Assembly: GCA_050486545.1 (NCBI GenBank)
Contig: JBJHDM010000013.1
Coordinates: 1 to 64,000 of the forward strand
Length of the DNA stretch: 64,000 bases
Source of the DNA: DAOMNN01 sp050486545
GTDB lineage: Bacteria > Pseudomonadota > Gammaproteobacteria > Burkholderiales > Rhodocyclaceae
Direction of reading: 5' to 3'
Below, one piece after another: positions 36,765 to 45,533 of the stretch. Position 1 is the first letter of the stretch. Each line of letters opens with the position of its first letter. The notes beneath the pieces were generated by a model, which was not told where the DNA came from, did not search any database, and saw only the letters and a list, made by a program, of their open reading frames with translations. The translations under genes were made by a program, and so were the position numbers.

Positions 36765-37148
36765 TCACTTCAGTTGTACGACGCCCTCGCAGGCGCCGCC
36801 GACGGCACGCCCGACCAGCGTTTCAAGGTCCCGGTCACGATAGGTCAGCGCCCGCAGCAGCATCGGTACGTTGACCCCGGCGATTCCCGCCACGCGGCCC
36901 GGGGACAGCAGGCGCGTGGCCAGGTTGGACGGAGTGGAGCCGAACAGATCGGTCAATACGACGACGCCGGCCCCGGTATCGACACCCTGCACCAGGTCGC
37001 GCGCGACCGGAAGCAGGTCGGCCGGGTCGTCGAGCGCCGACACGCCGAGCTGCGCGATCTGCGAAGGCCGTCGATTCAACACATGGCTGGCGCACTGGAT
37101 CAGTGACTCGCCGAGGCTGCCGTGGGTGACCAGGAAGATGCCGATCAT
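36765..37148 (-). CDS. PTS mannose-family EIIA component
   Basis: 127-residue mannose-type IIA domain with the phosphorylatable histidine in the N-terminal LVTHGSLGESL (H9) and the typical LTDLFGSTPSNLA segment. It stands alone, without IIB, IIC or IID domains. In betaproteobacteria such an EIIA-HPr-EI trio works with HPr kinase as a regulatory phosphorelay rather than sugar uptake. It is the first gene of the cluster. Confidence 0.92.
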   Translation of the reverse strand: MIGIFLVTHGSLGESLIQCASHVLNRRPSQIAQLGVSALDDPADLLPVARDLVQGVDTGAGVVVLTDLFGSTPSNLATRLLSPGRVAGIAGVNVPMLLRALTYRDRDLETLVGRAVGGACEGVVQLK

Positions 37149-37238
37149 GATGCGCCCGGATTCGATGCCGCCATTCTAGCCGAGACACGCGCTTCGGTGC
37201 CCATCCGTGCCCTGTCGCGATGCATCGTGCGCTATGCC

Positions 37239-37526
37239 TCAGGTTTCGAACCCGAGCAGCGTGACGTCGGCCGCTTCGCGTCGCAGCGGGACGAGTGCCT
37301 GGTAGGCGGGCGAAGCGTGCCAGGCGCGGGCCGCTTCATCGCTCGGGAAGCGAATCACGACCACATCGGTGTGCGGGTGCTCGCCATCGAAGATGGCCAT
37401 CCGCTTGCCGCGAAAGACGAGTTCGGCATCGTAGGGCGCGAGCGTGGCGGGCACCTGATCGCGGTAGTGCGCCCATCGTGCAGGATCCTTGATCGTGATG
37501 TGTCCGATGACATAGGCTGGGTTCAT
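37239..37526 (-). CDS. DUF1330 family protein
   Basis: 95-residue protein starting at ATG 37526 (MNPAYVIGHITIKDPARW), with the dimeric ferredoxin-like alpha/beta fold expected for DUF1330. The central IFDGEHPHTDVVVIRFPS segment is typical. The biochemical role of the family is not established. It is divergent from uvrA, about 160 bases away, and separated from the EIIA gene by about 90 bases. Confidence 0.8.
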   Translation of the reverse strand: MNPAYVIGHITIKDPARWAHYRDQVPATLAPYDAELVFRGKRMAIFDGEHPHTDVVVIRFPSDEAARAWHASPAYQALVPLRREAADVTLLGFET

Positions 37527-37684
37527 GGCTGAGGCCTCGGGAATCGTCTGGCCCGAAGTATGCCATCGAGTGCCGGCTGACCATCTCATCGCGGTCGAGC
37601 GGTGGGATCCCCCTCCCCCGGGAACTGCGTCCGGCGGATAGAATCTCTCTTCCGTCTCCCGACCTGCCCCATCCGGCACCCTCC

Positions 37685-40600
37685 ATGTCCGATTCGATCC
37701 GCATCCGTGGCGCGCGCCAGAACAATCTCAGGAATCTGTCGCTCGACATCGCGCTGAACGAACTGACCGTCGTCACGGGGGTTTCCGGGTCCGGCAAGTC
37801 CTCGCTGGTGTTCGACACCTTGTACGCGGAGGGCCAGCGCCGCTACGTCGAGACCTTCTCGCCCTACGCCAGACAGTTTCTCGACCGGCAGGACCGGCCG
37901 CAGGTCGACCGCATCGAGGGTGTACCGCCGGCGATCGCGATCGACCAGACCAATCCGGTGCGCACCTCGCGCTCGACGGTCGGCACCATGACGGAGCTGG
38001 CCGACCACTTCAAGCTGCTCTACGCCCGCGCCGCGCAGCTGTACTGCCGGGGGTGTGGCGCGCCGGTGAAGCGCGACGACACCGCCAGCGTCCTCGCCGC
38101 GCTGCATGCGCGCTGCGGCGAGGAGGATCCGCGACTGGTGGTGAGCTTTCCGGTGAAGGTGCCGGCCAATTTCACCGAAGACGAGATCACCGGCCTCCTC
38201 GACCGCCAGGGTTACACCCGCATCCATGCGCGAGACAATGGACCCGACGGGGTGACGCTGCACGTGGTGCAGGACCGCTTCCGCCTCTCGAATGCGGAAC
38301 CGGCCCGGGTCGCCGAGGCGATCGAGGCCGCGCTCGGCCACGGCAAGGGGCGGCTCGCGGTGCACGCGGTTCGTGATGTGGGCGAGACCGTGTGGCGCTT
38401 TTCCAGCGACCTGCACTGCGCGGATTGCGATATCCACTATTCCGACCCGACCCCTGGGTTGTTCTCGTTCAATTCTGCGATCGGGGCCTGCGACACGTGC
38501 CGGGGCTTCGGCCGGGTCATCGGCGTCGATTTCTCGCTGGCGGTGCCGGATGAATCGAAGACCTTGGCCGAGGGCGCGGTCAAGCCGTGGCAGACACCGA
38601 GCTACAAGGAGTGTCAGGACGACCTCGAGAAGATGGCGAAGAAGTACGGCGTCGCGATGGACGTGCCGGTGCGCGACCTGCCGCCGGAGCATCGCCACTG
38701 GCTGTTCGAGGGCGATCACACCTGGAAGAGCTGGGAGTCGTCCTGGCCGCGCAAGTGGTACGGGGTGCGGCGCTTCTTCGAATGGCTGGAAACCAAGGCG
38801 TACAAGATGCACATCCGGGTGTTGCTGTCACGCTATCGCAGCTACACCGAGTGTCCGGCCTGCCATGGGGCGCGACTGAAACCGGAGGCTTTGTTGTGGC
38901 GTGCCGGTGGCCTCGCAATCAACGAACTCATGGCCCTGCCCATCAGCAAGGTCCGAGCCTTCGTCGACCACCTCGACCTCCCGGCCCCGCTCGATGAAGC
39001 CACCGAGTTGCTGCTCGGCGAAATCCGCAGCCGGCTCGACTACCTGGCCGACGTCGGTCTGTCCTACCTGACGCTGGACCGCCAGTCGCGCACCCTGTCC
39101 GGCGGCGAGGTGCAACGTATCAACCTCACCACCGCGCTCGGCACCTCGCTGGTGAATACCTTGTTCGTGCTCGACGAGCCTTCCATCGGCCTGCACCCAC
39201 GTGACATCAACCGTATTCTCGCGGTGATGACCCGGCTGCGCGATGCCGGCAACACCCTGGTCGTGGTCGAGCACGACCCGCAAGTCATGCTCGCCGCCGA
39301 CCGCCTGCTCGACATCGGCCCCGGCCCCGGCGAGCGCGGCGGCCACATCGTCGCCTTCGACACTCCGGATGCGATCGCCGCCGACCCCGCCTCGCTCACC
39401 GGCGCCTATCTCGCCGGTCGGAAGCGGGTCGATGCCGGCCGGCGGGCGCGCCCGATCGCCGCCGACGCGCCGGCCCTGATGTTGCGCGGCGCAAGCCAGC
39501 ACAACCTGCGCGGCATCGACGTACGCCTGCCGCTCGAAGGGCTGGTGTGCGTAGCGGGAGTGTCCGGCTCCGGCAAGTCGACGCTGATCCAGGACGTGCT
39601 CCACCCGGCGCTGGCGCGCCACTTCGGCCAGGTGACCGAAAGCCCCGGAGTGTTCGAGGCGCTCGATGGCCTCGAGCATCTGGCCGGCGTGGTCCTGGTC
39701 GACCAGTCGCCGATCGGCAAGAGCGCGCGCTCCAACCCGGTCAGCCATGTCGGCGCCTGGGATGCGATCCGCAAGCAGTTCGCGGCGCTGCCGGAGGCCA
39801 AGCAACGCGGCTACACGCCCGGCACCTTCAGCTTCAACGCCGGCACCGGCCGCTGCCCGACCTGCACCGGCTCGGGTTTCGAGCATGTCGAGATGCAGTT
39901 CCTCTCCGACGTCTATCTGCGCTGCCCGGATTGTGACGGCAAACGCTACCGCCCCGAGGTGCTCGAGCTCCAGGTACGCGGCCAATCCGTGGCCGACGTG
40001 CTCGAGATGACGGTATCCGAGGCGCTGGCCTTTTTCGCCGACGATGCCGAGATCCAGCGCGTGCTCGCACCGCTGGCCGACGTCGGCCTGGACTACCTGC
40101 GGTTGGGTCAGCCGGTGCCGACCCTGTCCGGCGGCGAGGCCCAGCGCCTGAAGCTTGCCGGCCATCTTGCCGAGGCCGGCAAGCCACGAGGCAGGGGCAA
40201 GAAGAAGGACAAGGGCGGCGACCGCCTGCTGTTCCTGTTCGACGAACCGACCACCGGACTGCACTTCGAGGACGTCGCGGTGTTGCTGCGCGCCTTCGAC
40301 AAGTTGCTGGATGCCGGCCACGCGCTGGTCGTCATCGAGCACAACCTCGACGTGCTCGCGGCGGCCGACTGGATCGTCGATCTCGGCCCGGAAGGCGGCG
40401 ACGCCGGTGGCGAGATCGTCGTCGAGGGCACGCCCGAGACGGTGATGGCCTGCAAAGCCTCGCATACCGGGCGCGCGCTGCGTGACTGGCAGGCCGCACT
40501 CGAAGCGCCGACCGCCTCCCTGATTGCGGCCGAGCCGCGCCCCAGCTGGTCGGTGGCCCGAACGGAGGCGATCGAGATCCGCCACGCGCGCGAGCACAAT

Positions 40601-43246
40601 CTGAAGAACGTCAGCCTGAACATCCCGCGTGACCGCTTCACCGTGATCACCGGCCTGTCCGGCTCGGGCAAGTCGACGCTCGCCTTCGACATCGTCTTCG
40701 GCGAGGGCCAGCGCCGCTATCTGGAGTCGCTCAACGCCTACGCGCGCCAGTTCGTGCAACCGTCGAGCCGCCCGGACGTGGATGCGCTGTTCGGCATTCC
40801 GCCGACGGTCGCCATCGAGCAGCGCGTCAGTCGTGGCGGGCGCAAGAGCACGGTCGGCACGCTGACCGAGATCCAGCCCTTCCTGCGGCTGCTCTACGTC
40901 AAGCTCGGCACCCAGTACTGCCCGGAATGCGAGGTCCCGGTGGTGCCGCAGAGCTTCGATGCGATTGCCGCGCAGATCCAGCGCGACCATGCCGGAAAGT
41001 CGGTCGAGGTGCTGGCGCCGCTCGTCGTCAACCGCAAGGGCTTGTACACCGATCTGGCCAAGTGGGCGCGTGGCAAGGGTTTTGATCAACTGCGGGTGGA
41101 CGGCGACTACCTGCCGACGCGCAAGTGGCCGCGGCTCGACCGCTACAAGGAGCACGTCATCGACCTGCCGGTAGGCATGGTCGTCGTTCGCCCCGAGCAC
41201 GAGGCGACGCTGCGCACCCAGCTCGCGGAGGCGCTGGAACACGGCAAGGGCGTGGTCAAGCTGCTGGAACTCGGCACTGTCGGCGCAAACCCGCGAACCT
41301 TCTCGACCAAACGCGCCTGTCCGTGCTGCGGCACCAGCTTTTCCGAGCCGGACCCGCGTCTGTTCTCGTACAACGCCAAGCATGGCTGGTGTCCGAGCTG
41401 CTACGGCACCGGACTTGCGGTGTCCGGCCGCATCGAGGACCCGAACGCCCTCGACCTCGACGACAGCGACGCGGTGGCCGCCGACCGGGTGTGCCCGAGC
41501 TGCGACGGCGCCCGTCTCAACCCGGTCGCACGGGCGGTGCGCTTCCGCGAACTTGGTATCCACGAGCTGTCGGCCCAGCCGGTCGAGCGGGTCGCGGGCT
41601 TCTTCGACAGCCTCGCGCTTGAAGGCCGCGAGGTCGATATCGGGCGCGATCTGGTGGCCGAGATCCGCAGCCGCCTGGCCTTTCTCGAAAAGGTCGGCCT
41701 GGGCTATCTGGCGCTGGACCGCGGCGCGCCGACCTTGTCCGGCGGCGAGGCCCAGCGCATCCGGCTCGCCGCCCAGCTCGGCTCCAACCTGCGCGGCGTG
41801 TGCTACATCCTCGACGAACCGACCATCGGCCTGCATCCGCGCGACAACCGCTTGCTGCTCGACACCCTCGAAGCGCTGCGCGACCGCGGCAACACCCTGC
41901 TCGTGGTCGAACATGACGAGGACACGATCCGGCGTGCCGATCATGTCATCGATCTGGGGCCCGGCGCAGGGGTCCATGGGGGAGAGGTCGTCGCCCAGGG
42001 CAGGCTGGAGGATCTGGTCGCCATGCCCCGGTCGGCGACCGGGGCCTGCCTGCGCGCGCCCTTGCCGCATCCGCTGCAGCCGCGCCGCACGATGCCCGAC
42101 GATCACCCGGCGCTGGTGGTCGAAGGCGCCGACCTGCACAACCTCCGGTCGGTCACCGCGCGGGTGCCGCTCGGTCGCCTGTCGGTGGTCACCGGCGTGT
42201 CCGGATCGGGCAAGTCCTCGCTCGCGCGCGACGTGCTGCTCGCTTCGCTTGCAAGCTGCCTGCCCGGTGCGGCCGCATCCGCGACGGTGGTGCGCGGGCG
42301 CGGCAGGAAGGCCCCGGCCGGCGGCAAGCCGGCCCATGGCGAACCCCAACTCGTCGGCTGCCGAGCGATCCACGGCTGGCAGGCGGTCGGCCGCGTCCTC
42401 GAGGTGGACCAGACGCCGATCGGCAAGACGCCGCGTTCCTGCCCGGCGACCTACGTCGGCTTCTGGGACCCGATCCGCAGACTCTTCGCGGACACCTTCG
42501 ATGCGCGGACCCGTGGATGGACGGCTTCGCGCTTTTCGTTCAATACGGGTGCGGGACGCTGCCCGAGCTGCGAGGGGCAGGGGCAGATCACGATCGAGAT
42601 GAACTTCCTCCCCAACGTCAAGCTCCCGTGCGAAGCGTGCGGCGGTGCGCGCTTCAATCCAGAGACGCTTTCCGTTCTCTGGCGCGGTCGAACCGTCGCC
42701 GATGTGCTCGCCATGCCGGTGGACGAAGCCGTCGTGTTCTTCGAGGCCCATCCGTCCATCGCCCACCCGCTGAAACTTTTGCAGGATGTCGGACTCGGTT
42801 ATCTGACGCTGGGCCAGCCCAGTCCGACGCTGTCGGGTGGAGAGGCGCAGCGCATCAAGCTCGTGACCGAGCTGGCCAAGGTGCGGGGAAGGGCCGGCGA
42901 TGCGTCGGCAACCGGGGGACGGCCGCTGCCGCCGGAGAAGCACACCCTGTACGTCCTGGACGAACCGACGGTGGGGCTGCACATGGCCGACGTCGAGAAG
43001 CTGATCCGCGTGCTGCACCGGCTGGCCGATGCCGGACACACGGTGCTCGTGATCGAGCACGACCTCGACGTGATGGCTGAGGCCGACTGGCTCATCGACC
43101 TGGGCCCAGAAGGCGGGGAACGGGGGGGATGCATCGTCGCGCAGGGTCCGGTCGACCGAGTCTGTGCGCAGCCGGGCTCGCATACCGCGACCCTGTTGCG
43201 GGCCTTTCTGCAAGCGCGCGAACGCGTGGCGGAGAACGGAGCATGA
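37685..43246 (+). CDS. Tandem (double-length) UvrA-like excinuclease ABC subunit A
   Basis: 1853-residue protein that is two UvrA-like copies in one chain. Normal UvrA is about 940 residues with two ATPase sites; here four Walker A motifs are seen (K38, K631, K996, K1510) and four LSGGE signatures (about 470, 813, 1350, 1715). Zinc-type CxxC pairs occur in each half, such as CPACHGARL and CEACGGARF. Half one is about 1-960 and half two about 965-1853. All four ATPase sites look intact. A single chain could replace the UvrA dimer in damage recognition, or be a second UvrA with a special role such as drug resistance (inference). A standard uvrA may exist elsewhere. Confidence 0.9.
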   Translation: MSDSIRIRGARQNNLRNLSLDIALNELTVVTGVSGSGKSSLVFDTLYAEGQRRYVETFSPYARQFLDRQDRPQVDRIEGVPPAIAIDQTNPVRTSRSTVGTMTELADHFKLLYARAAQLYCRGCGAPVKRDDTASVLAALHARCGEEDPRLVVSFPVKVPANFTEDEITGLLDRQGYTRIHARDNGPDGVTLHVVQDRFRLSNAEPARVAEAIEAALGHGKGRLAVHAVRDVGETVWRFSSDLHCADCDIHYSDPTPGLFSFNSAIGACDTCRGFGRVIGVDFSLAVPDESKTLAEGAVKPWQTPSYKECQDDLEKMAKKYGVAMDVPVRDLPPEHRHWLFEGDHTWKSWESSWPRKWYGVRRFFEWLETKAYKMHIRVLLSRYRSYTECPACHGARLKPEALLWRAGGLAINELMALPISKVRAFVDHLDLPAPLDEATELLLGEIRSRLDYLADVGLSYLTLDRQSRTLSGGEVQRINLTTALGTSLVNTLFVLDEPSIGLHPRDINRILAVMTRLRDAGNTLVVVEHDPQVMLAADRLLDIGPGPGERGGHIVAFDTPDAIAADPASLTGAYLAGRKRVDAGRRARPIAADAPALMLRGASQHNLRGIDVRLPLEGLVCVAGVSGSGKSTLIQDVLHPALARHFGQVTESPGVFEALDGLEHLAGVVLVDQSPIGKSARSNPVSHVGAWDAIRKQFAALPEAKQRGYTPGTFSFNAGTGRCPTCTGSGFEHVEMQFLSDVYLRCPDCDGKRYRPEVLELQVRGQSVADVLEMTVSEALAFFADDAEIQRVLAPLADVGLDYLRLGQPVPTLSGGEAQRLKLAGHLAEAGKPRGRGKKKDKGGDRLLFLFDEPTTGLHFEDVAVLLRAFDKLLDAGHALVVIEHNLDVLAAADWIVDLGPEGGDAGGEIVVEGTPETVMACKASHTGRALRDWQAALEAPTASLIAAEPRPSWSVARTEAIEIRHAREHNLKNVSLNIPRDRFTVITGLSGSGKSTLAFDIVFGEGQRRYLESLNAYARQFVQPSSRPDVDALFGIPPTVAIEQRVSRGGRKSTVGTLTEIQPFLRLLYVKLGTQYCPECEVPVVPQSFDAIAAQIQRDHAGKSVEVLAPLVVNRKGLYTDLAKWARGKGFDQLRVDGDYLPTRKWPRLDRYKEHVIDLPVGMVVVRPEHEATLRTQLAEALEHGKGVVKLLELGTVGANPRTFSTKRACPCCGTSFSEPDPRLFSYNAKHGWCPSCYGTGLAVSGRIEDPNALDLDDSDAVAADRVCPSCDGARLNPVARAVRFRELGIHELSAQPVERVAGFFDSLALEGREVDIGRDLVAEIRSRLAFLEKVGLGYLALDRGAPTLSGGEAQRIRLAAQLGSNLRGVCYILDEPTIGLHPRDNRLLLDTLEALRDRGNTLLVVEHDEDTIRRADHVIDLGPGAGVHGGEVVAQGRLEDLVAMPRSATGACLRAPLPHPLQPRRTMPDDHPALVVEGADLHNLRSVTARVPLGRLSVVTGVSGSGKSSLARDVLLASLASCLPGAAASATVVRGRGRKAPAGGKPAHGEPQLVGCRAIHGWQAVGRVLEVDQTPIGKTPRSCPATYVGFWDPIRRLFADTFDARTRGWTASRFSFNTGAGRCPSCEGQGQITIEMNFLPNVKLPCEACGGARFNPETLSVLWRGRTVADVLAMPVDEAVVFFEAHPSIAHPLKLLQDVGLGYLTLGQPSPTLSGGEAQRIKLVTELAKVRGRAGDASATGGRPLPPEKHTLYVLDEPTVGLHMADVEKLIRVLHRLADAGHTVLVIEHDLDVMAEADWLIDLGPEGGERGGCIVAQGPVDRVCAQPGSHTATLLRAFLQARERVAENGA

Positions 43247-43932
43247 ACGAACGAACGGTCCGGGTCTGGGACCTGCCGACACGACTCTTTCACTGGCTGC
43301 TCCTGGGCCTCGTCACGGGGTCCATCTTCAGCGTCAAGATCGGCGGGAATGCGATGATCTGGCACGGCCGGTTCGGCCACCTCATCGTCGGCCTGATCGT
43401 GTTCCGGATCGTGTGGGGTTTCGTCGGATCGACCCATGCCCGGTTCCTGCATTTCGTACCCACGCCCCGTTCGATCGGGGCGTATCTGGCCGGCCGCTGG
43501 CGCGGCGTCGGTCACAACCCGCTCGGTGCGCTTTCGGTGTTCGCGTTACTCGGGATGATCGCCTTTCAATCGATCTCCGGCTTGTTCGCAAACGACGACA
43601 TCGCCTTCAATGGTCCGCTCTACCGCGCGGTCTCCAGCGCCACGAGCAACCAGATCAGCGGCTGGCACCGGCAGGCGGAGTGGTACCTCTACGCGCTGAT
43701 CGCCCTCCACATCGCGGCCGTGCTTTTCTACACGGTGTTCAAACGGGACAACCTGATCGGTCCGATGATCACGGGCCGCAAACGGATCGTGGACCGGGAG
43801 GCCGAACCGGCTCGCGGGGGCGGCTGGCTGGCGTTCGCCTTTGCGCTGGCCGTTGCGGTGTTTGCATGGTGGGTGGCCGGCGGCGCCTTGTTGCCCCCCC
43901 CGCCCCCTCCGGCCCCCGATCTCGGCTGGTAA
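43243..43932 (+). CDS. Cytochrome b561-family membrane protein
   Basis: Di-heme cytochrome b-type inner-membrane protein, 229 residues. Start ATG 43243 overlaps the uvrA stop (ATGA). The N-terminus is RVWDLPTRLFHWLLLG, the family signature with the first heme-ligand histidine; further histidines are in WHGRFGHLIVGL and ALIALHIAAVLF. Four membrane segments plus a C-terminal one near 205-220. The C-terminal tail is a run of six prolines encoded by a C8 tract at 43894-43901. It probably passes electrons between the quinone pool and a periplasmic cytochrome. Confidence 0.87.
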   Translation: MNERTVRVWDLPTRLFHWLLLGLVTGSIFSVKIGGNAMIWHGRFGHLIVGLIVFRIVWGFVGSTHARFLHFVPTPRSIGAYLAGRWRGVGHNPLGALSVFALLGMIAFQSISGLFANDDIAFNGPLYRAVSSATSNQISGWHRQAEWYLYALIALHIAAVLFYTVFKRDNLIGPMITGRKRIVDREAEPARGGGWLAFAFALAVAVFAWWVAGGALLPPPPPPAPDLGW

Positions 43933-44020
43933 GCCTGCCCGATCCAGGGGCGACGGCAAGCCTGACGGCATCGGTGCAGGGTACACTGTGCGCGAACGTG
44001 CTTCGCACATGGGAGAGGAC

Positions 44021-44884
44021 ATGCAGGACGATTTCGAATCGCAGGCCGAGACGTTCCGGAAACGGATCGAGGAGGAGTTGGCCGAAGACCGGCTCAATTT
44101 CCCGACCTCGCTGGACGCCTCGATCCGCATCAAGCGACTTGCGGACGATCCGGATGCGTCGCTGGACGAGATCGCCAAGGTGGTCACGATCGAGCCGGTG
44201 TTGAGCGCGCGGGTCGTGCGCATGGCCAACTCGGTATCGTCCAATCCCTACGGAGCCCCGGTCTCCGGCGTCGTCGAAGCGGTGCGGCGGATTGGCCTAT
44301 CGACGCTGCGCGGGGTTGCCATTGCGGTCGCGGCCGAGCAACTCGCGCAGGACCAGCGCTCCCACAACATGCGTATTGTCGCATCGGGCCTGTGGCGCCA
44401 TTCGGTCGACGTCGCCTGCTGGGCACACGCGATCGCACGCCAAGCGCGCGCGGTGGCCCCGGATGCGGCGCTGCTGGCCGGTATGATGGTCGATATCGGG
44501 CAGTTCTATCTGGTGGCCCGCGCTTCGGACTACCCGGCGATGGAAACGCAGATCGATCGTTTCGCGCGGTTTGTCGTTTCAGTCGATGAATCGATCGGGC
44601 GTGCCATCCTGGATCGTTTCGGGCTGCCCGAGGGTATCGTGGGGGCCTACGCCCACGACGACGAATATGTGGGCGCCTGGCCGCCCGACAATCTGGGCGA
44701 TACCGTGTTCATCGCGAAGGCCGCAAGCGACGCGCCCAACCCTTTCGACAATCTCATCGGACGGTCGCCGCGGCGCCTGGACGCGTTCCTGCCGGCCAGT
44801 ATGTCCGGTGGGGACCTGGTGCGGGAGGCGATCGCGTCGGCCCGTACGAGTCGCCAGCAGATGCACGCTGCGATCTGCGGCTGA
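44021..44884 (+). CDS. HDOD domain protein
   Basis: 287-residue regulatory protein with a single HDOD domain: FPTSLDASIRIKRLADD, LSARVVRMANS and VVEAVRRIGLSTLRGVAIA are visible, but no catalytic HD residues, as expected for HDOD. Start ATG 44021 has GGGAG just upstream; an in-frame ATG at 44009 has no ribosome binding site. HDOD proteins take part in signal transduction (for example c-di-GMP-linked and chemotaxis control). It stands between a cytochrome b561 gene and a convergent DUF3617 gene. Confidence 0.85.
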   Translation: MQDDFESQAETFRKRIEEELAEDRLNFPTSLDASIRIKRLADDPDASLDEIAKVVTIEPVLSARVVRMANSVSSNPYGAPVSGVVEAVRRIGLSTLRGVAIAVAAEQLAQDQRSHNMRIVASGLWRHSVDVACWAHAIARQARAVAPDAALLAGMMVDIGQFYLVARASDYPAMETQIDRFARFVVSVDESIGRAILDRFGLPEGIVGAYAHDDEYVGAWPPDNLGDTVFIAKAASDAPNPFDNLIGRSPRRLDAFLPASMSGGDLVREAIASARTSRQQMHAAICG

Positions 44885-44889
44885 ACGGT

Positions 44890-45357
44890 TCAGTATTTCG
44901 GCGACAGGAACGCGCCCGGTTTCTCGTGGGGGCGGCACGATGCGAGACGCCGTCCTTCCATGACCATGGTCAGCGTGGACCGCCCCTCGTGGGGTGGCGA
45001 ATAGGTCGTGGTGATCTCGCCCTGAAAGTTGTAGCCGAAATCTCCGGAAAACGTCCCCTTCATCGACGCGGCGCTGCCGCCGACCCAGCACTCGGCCTCG
45101 AAGTGGGTGTAGGCGCCATCGCGCCGCCAGTCCTGCCGCGCACATTCCGGGGTCGCCTCGCCCGGTTGCGGGAGCAGGTCGTCGTGTTCGGCGTCGATGC
45201 ACAGTCGGAAGTGATGAGTGGTTCCTTCCTTCTCCGGCAGGATCGTGATCATCTCCCACAGTCCGTGCATGCGCTTGCCCGGTTCCCGGGGGCCGTGGGC
45301 AAGTGCCGTGGCGGTCGTCGCGAGCGATACGGCGGCGAGAAGAGTCAGGGTGCGCAT
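44890..45357 (-). CDS. DUF3617 family secreted protein
   Basis: 155 residues with a clear signal peptide (MRTLTLLAAVSLATTATALA) and predicted cleavage near residue 20. The mature part begins with the DUF3617-type GLWEMITILP and has cysteines at C53 and in ECWVGG and SCRPH that could form disulfides in the periplasm. The function of the family is unknown. It converges on the HDOD gene with only a five-base gap. Confidence 0.8.
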   Translation of the reverse strand: MRTLTLLAAVSLATTATALAHGPREPGKRMHGLWEMITILPEKEGTTHHFRLCIDAEHDDLLPQPGEATPECARQDWRRDGAYTHFEAECWVGGSAASMKGTFSGDFGYNFQGEITTTYSPPHEGRSTLTMVMEGRRLASCRPHEKPGAFLSPKY

Positions 45358-45457
45358 TTGGAAGGGCTCCGGTCGGATTGTCCGCGCAGCATATCGGAGA
45401 GCCTGTCCGGGCGGAAGACGTCTGCGGGGGAGATCCCCCGGCCGCGCGCTTAGCCAT

Positions 45458-45463
45458 TACAAT
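45458..45463 (+). promoter_or_regulatory. Possible -10 of the class V aminotransferase gene
   Basis: TACAAT at 45458-45463 places a transcript start near 45470, just before the leader hairpin. No convincing -35 is present. Confidence 0.3.
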
Positions 45464-45475
45464 CCGGTGGATGGT

Positions 45476-45505
45476 ACGGAGGCGCTGCATGGGCAGCGCC
45501 TCCGT
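45476..45505 (+). promoter_or_regulatory. Perfect 13-bp leader hairpin before the aminotransferase gene
   Basis: ACGGAGGCGCTGC (45476-45488) pairs without mismatch with GCAGCGCCTCCGT (45493-45505) around the loop ATGG. No T-run follows. It lies 28 bases before the GTG start, so it may stabilise the mRNA 5' end or terminate readthrough. Confidence 0.55.
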
Positions 45506-45523
45506 GTTCCGATGATTCGCTAT

Positions 45524-45530
45524 GGAGGTG
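45524..45530 (+). promoter_or_regulatory. Ribosome binding site GGAGGTG
   Basis: Near-perfect anti-16S complement ending five bases before GTG 45534. It overlaps the in-frame ATG at 45522, which argues that GTG 45534 is the true start. Confidence 0.6.
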
Positions 45531-45533
45531 GAC

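Noticed and set aside
38828..43282. 1484-codon open frame antisense to the tandem uvrA
   Set aside because: Shadow frame; the plus strand carries four complete ABC ATPase sites and normal codon use.
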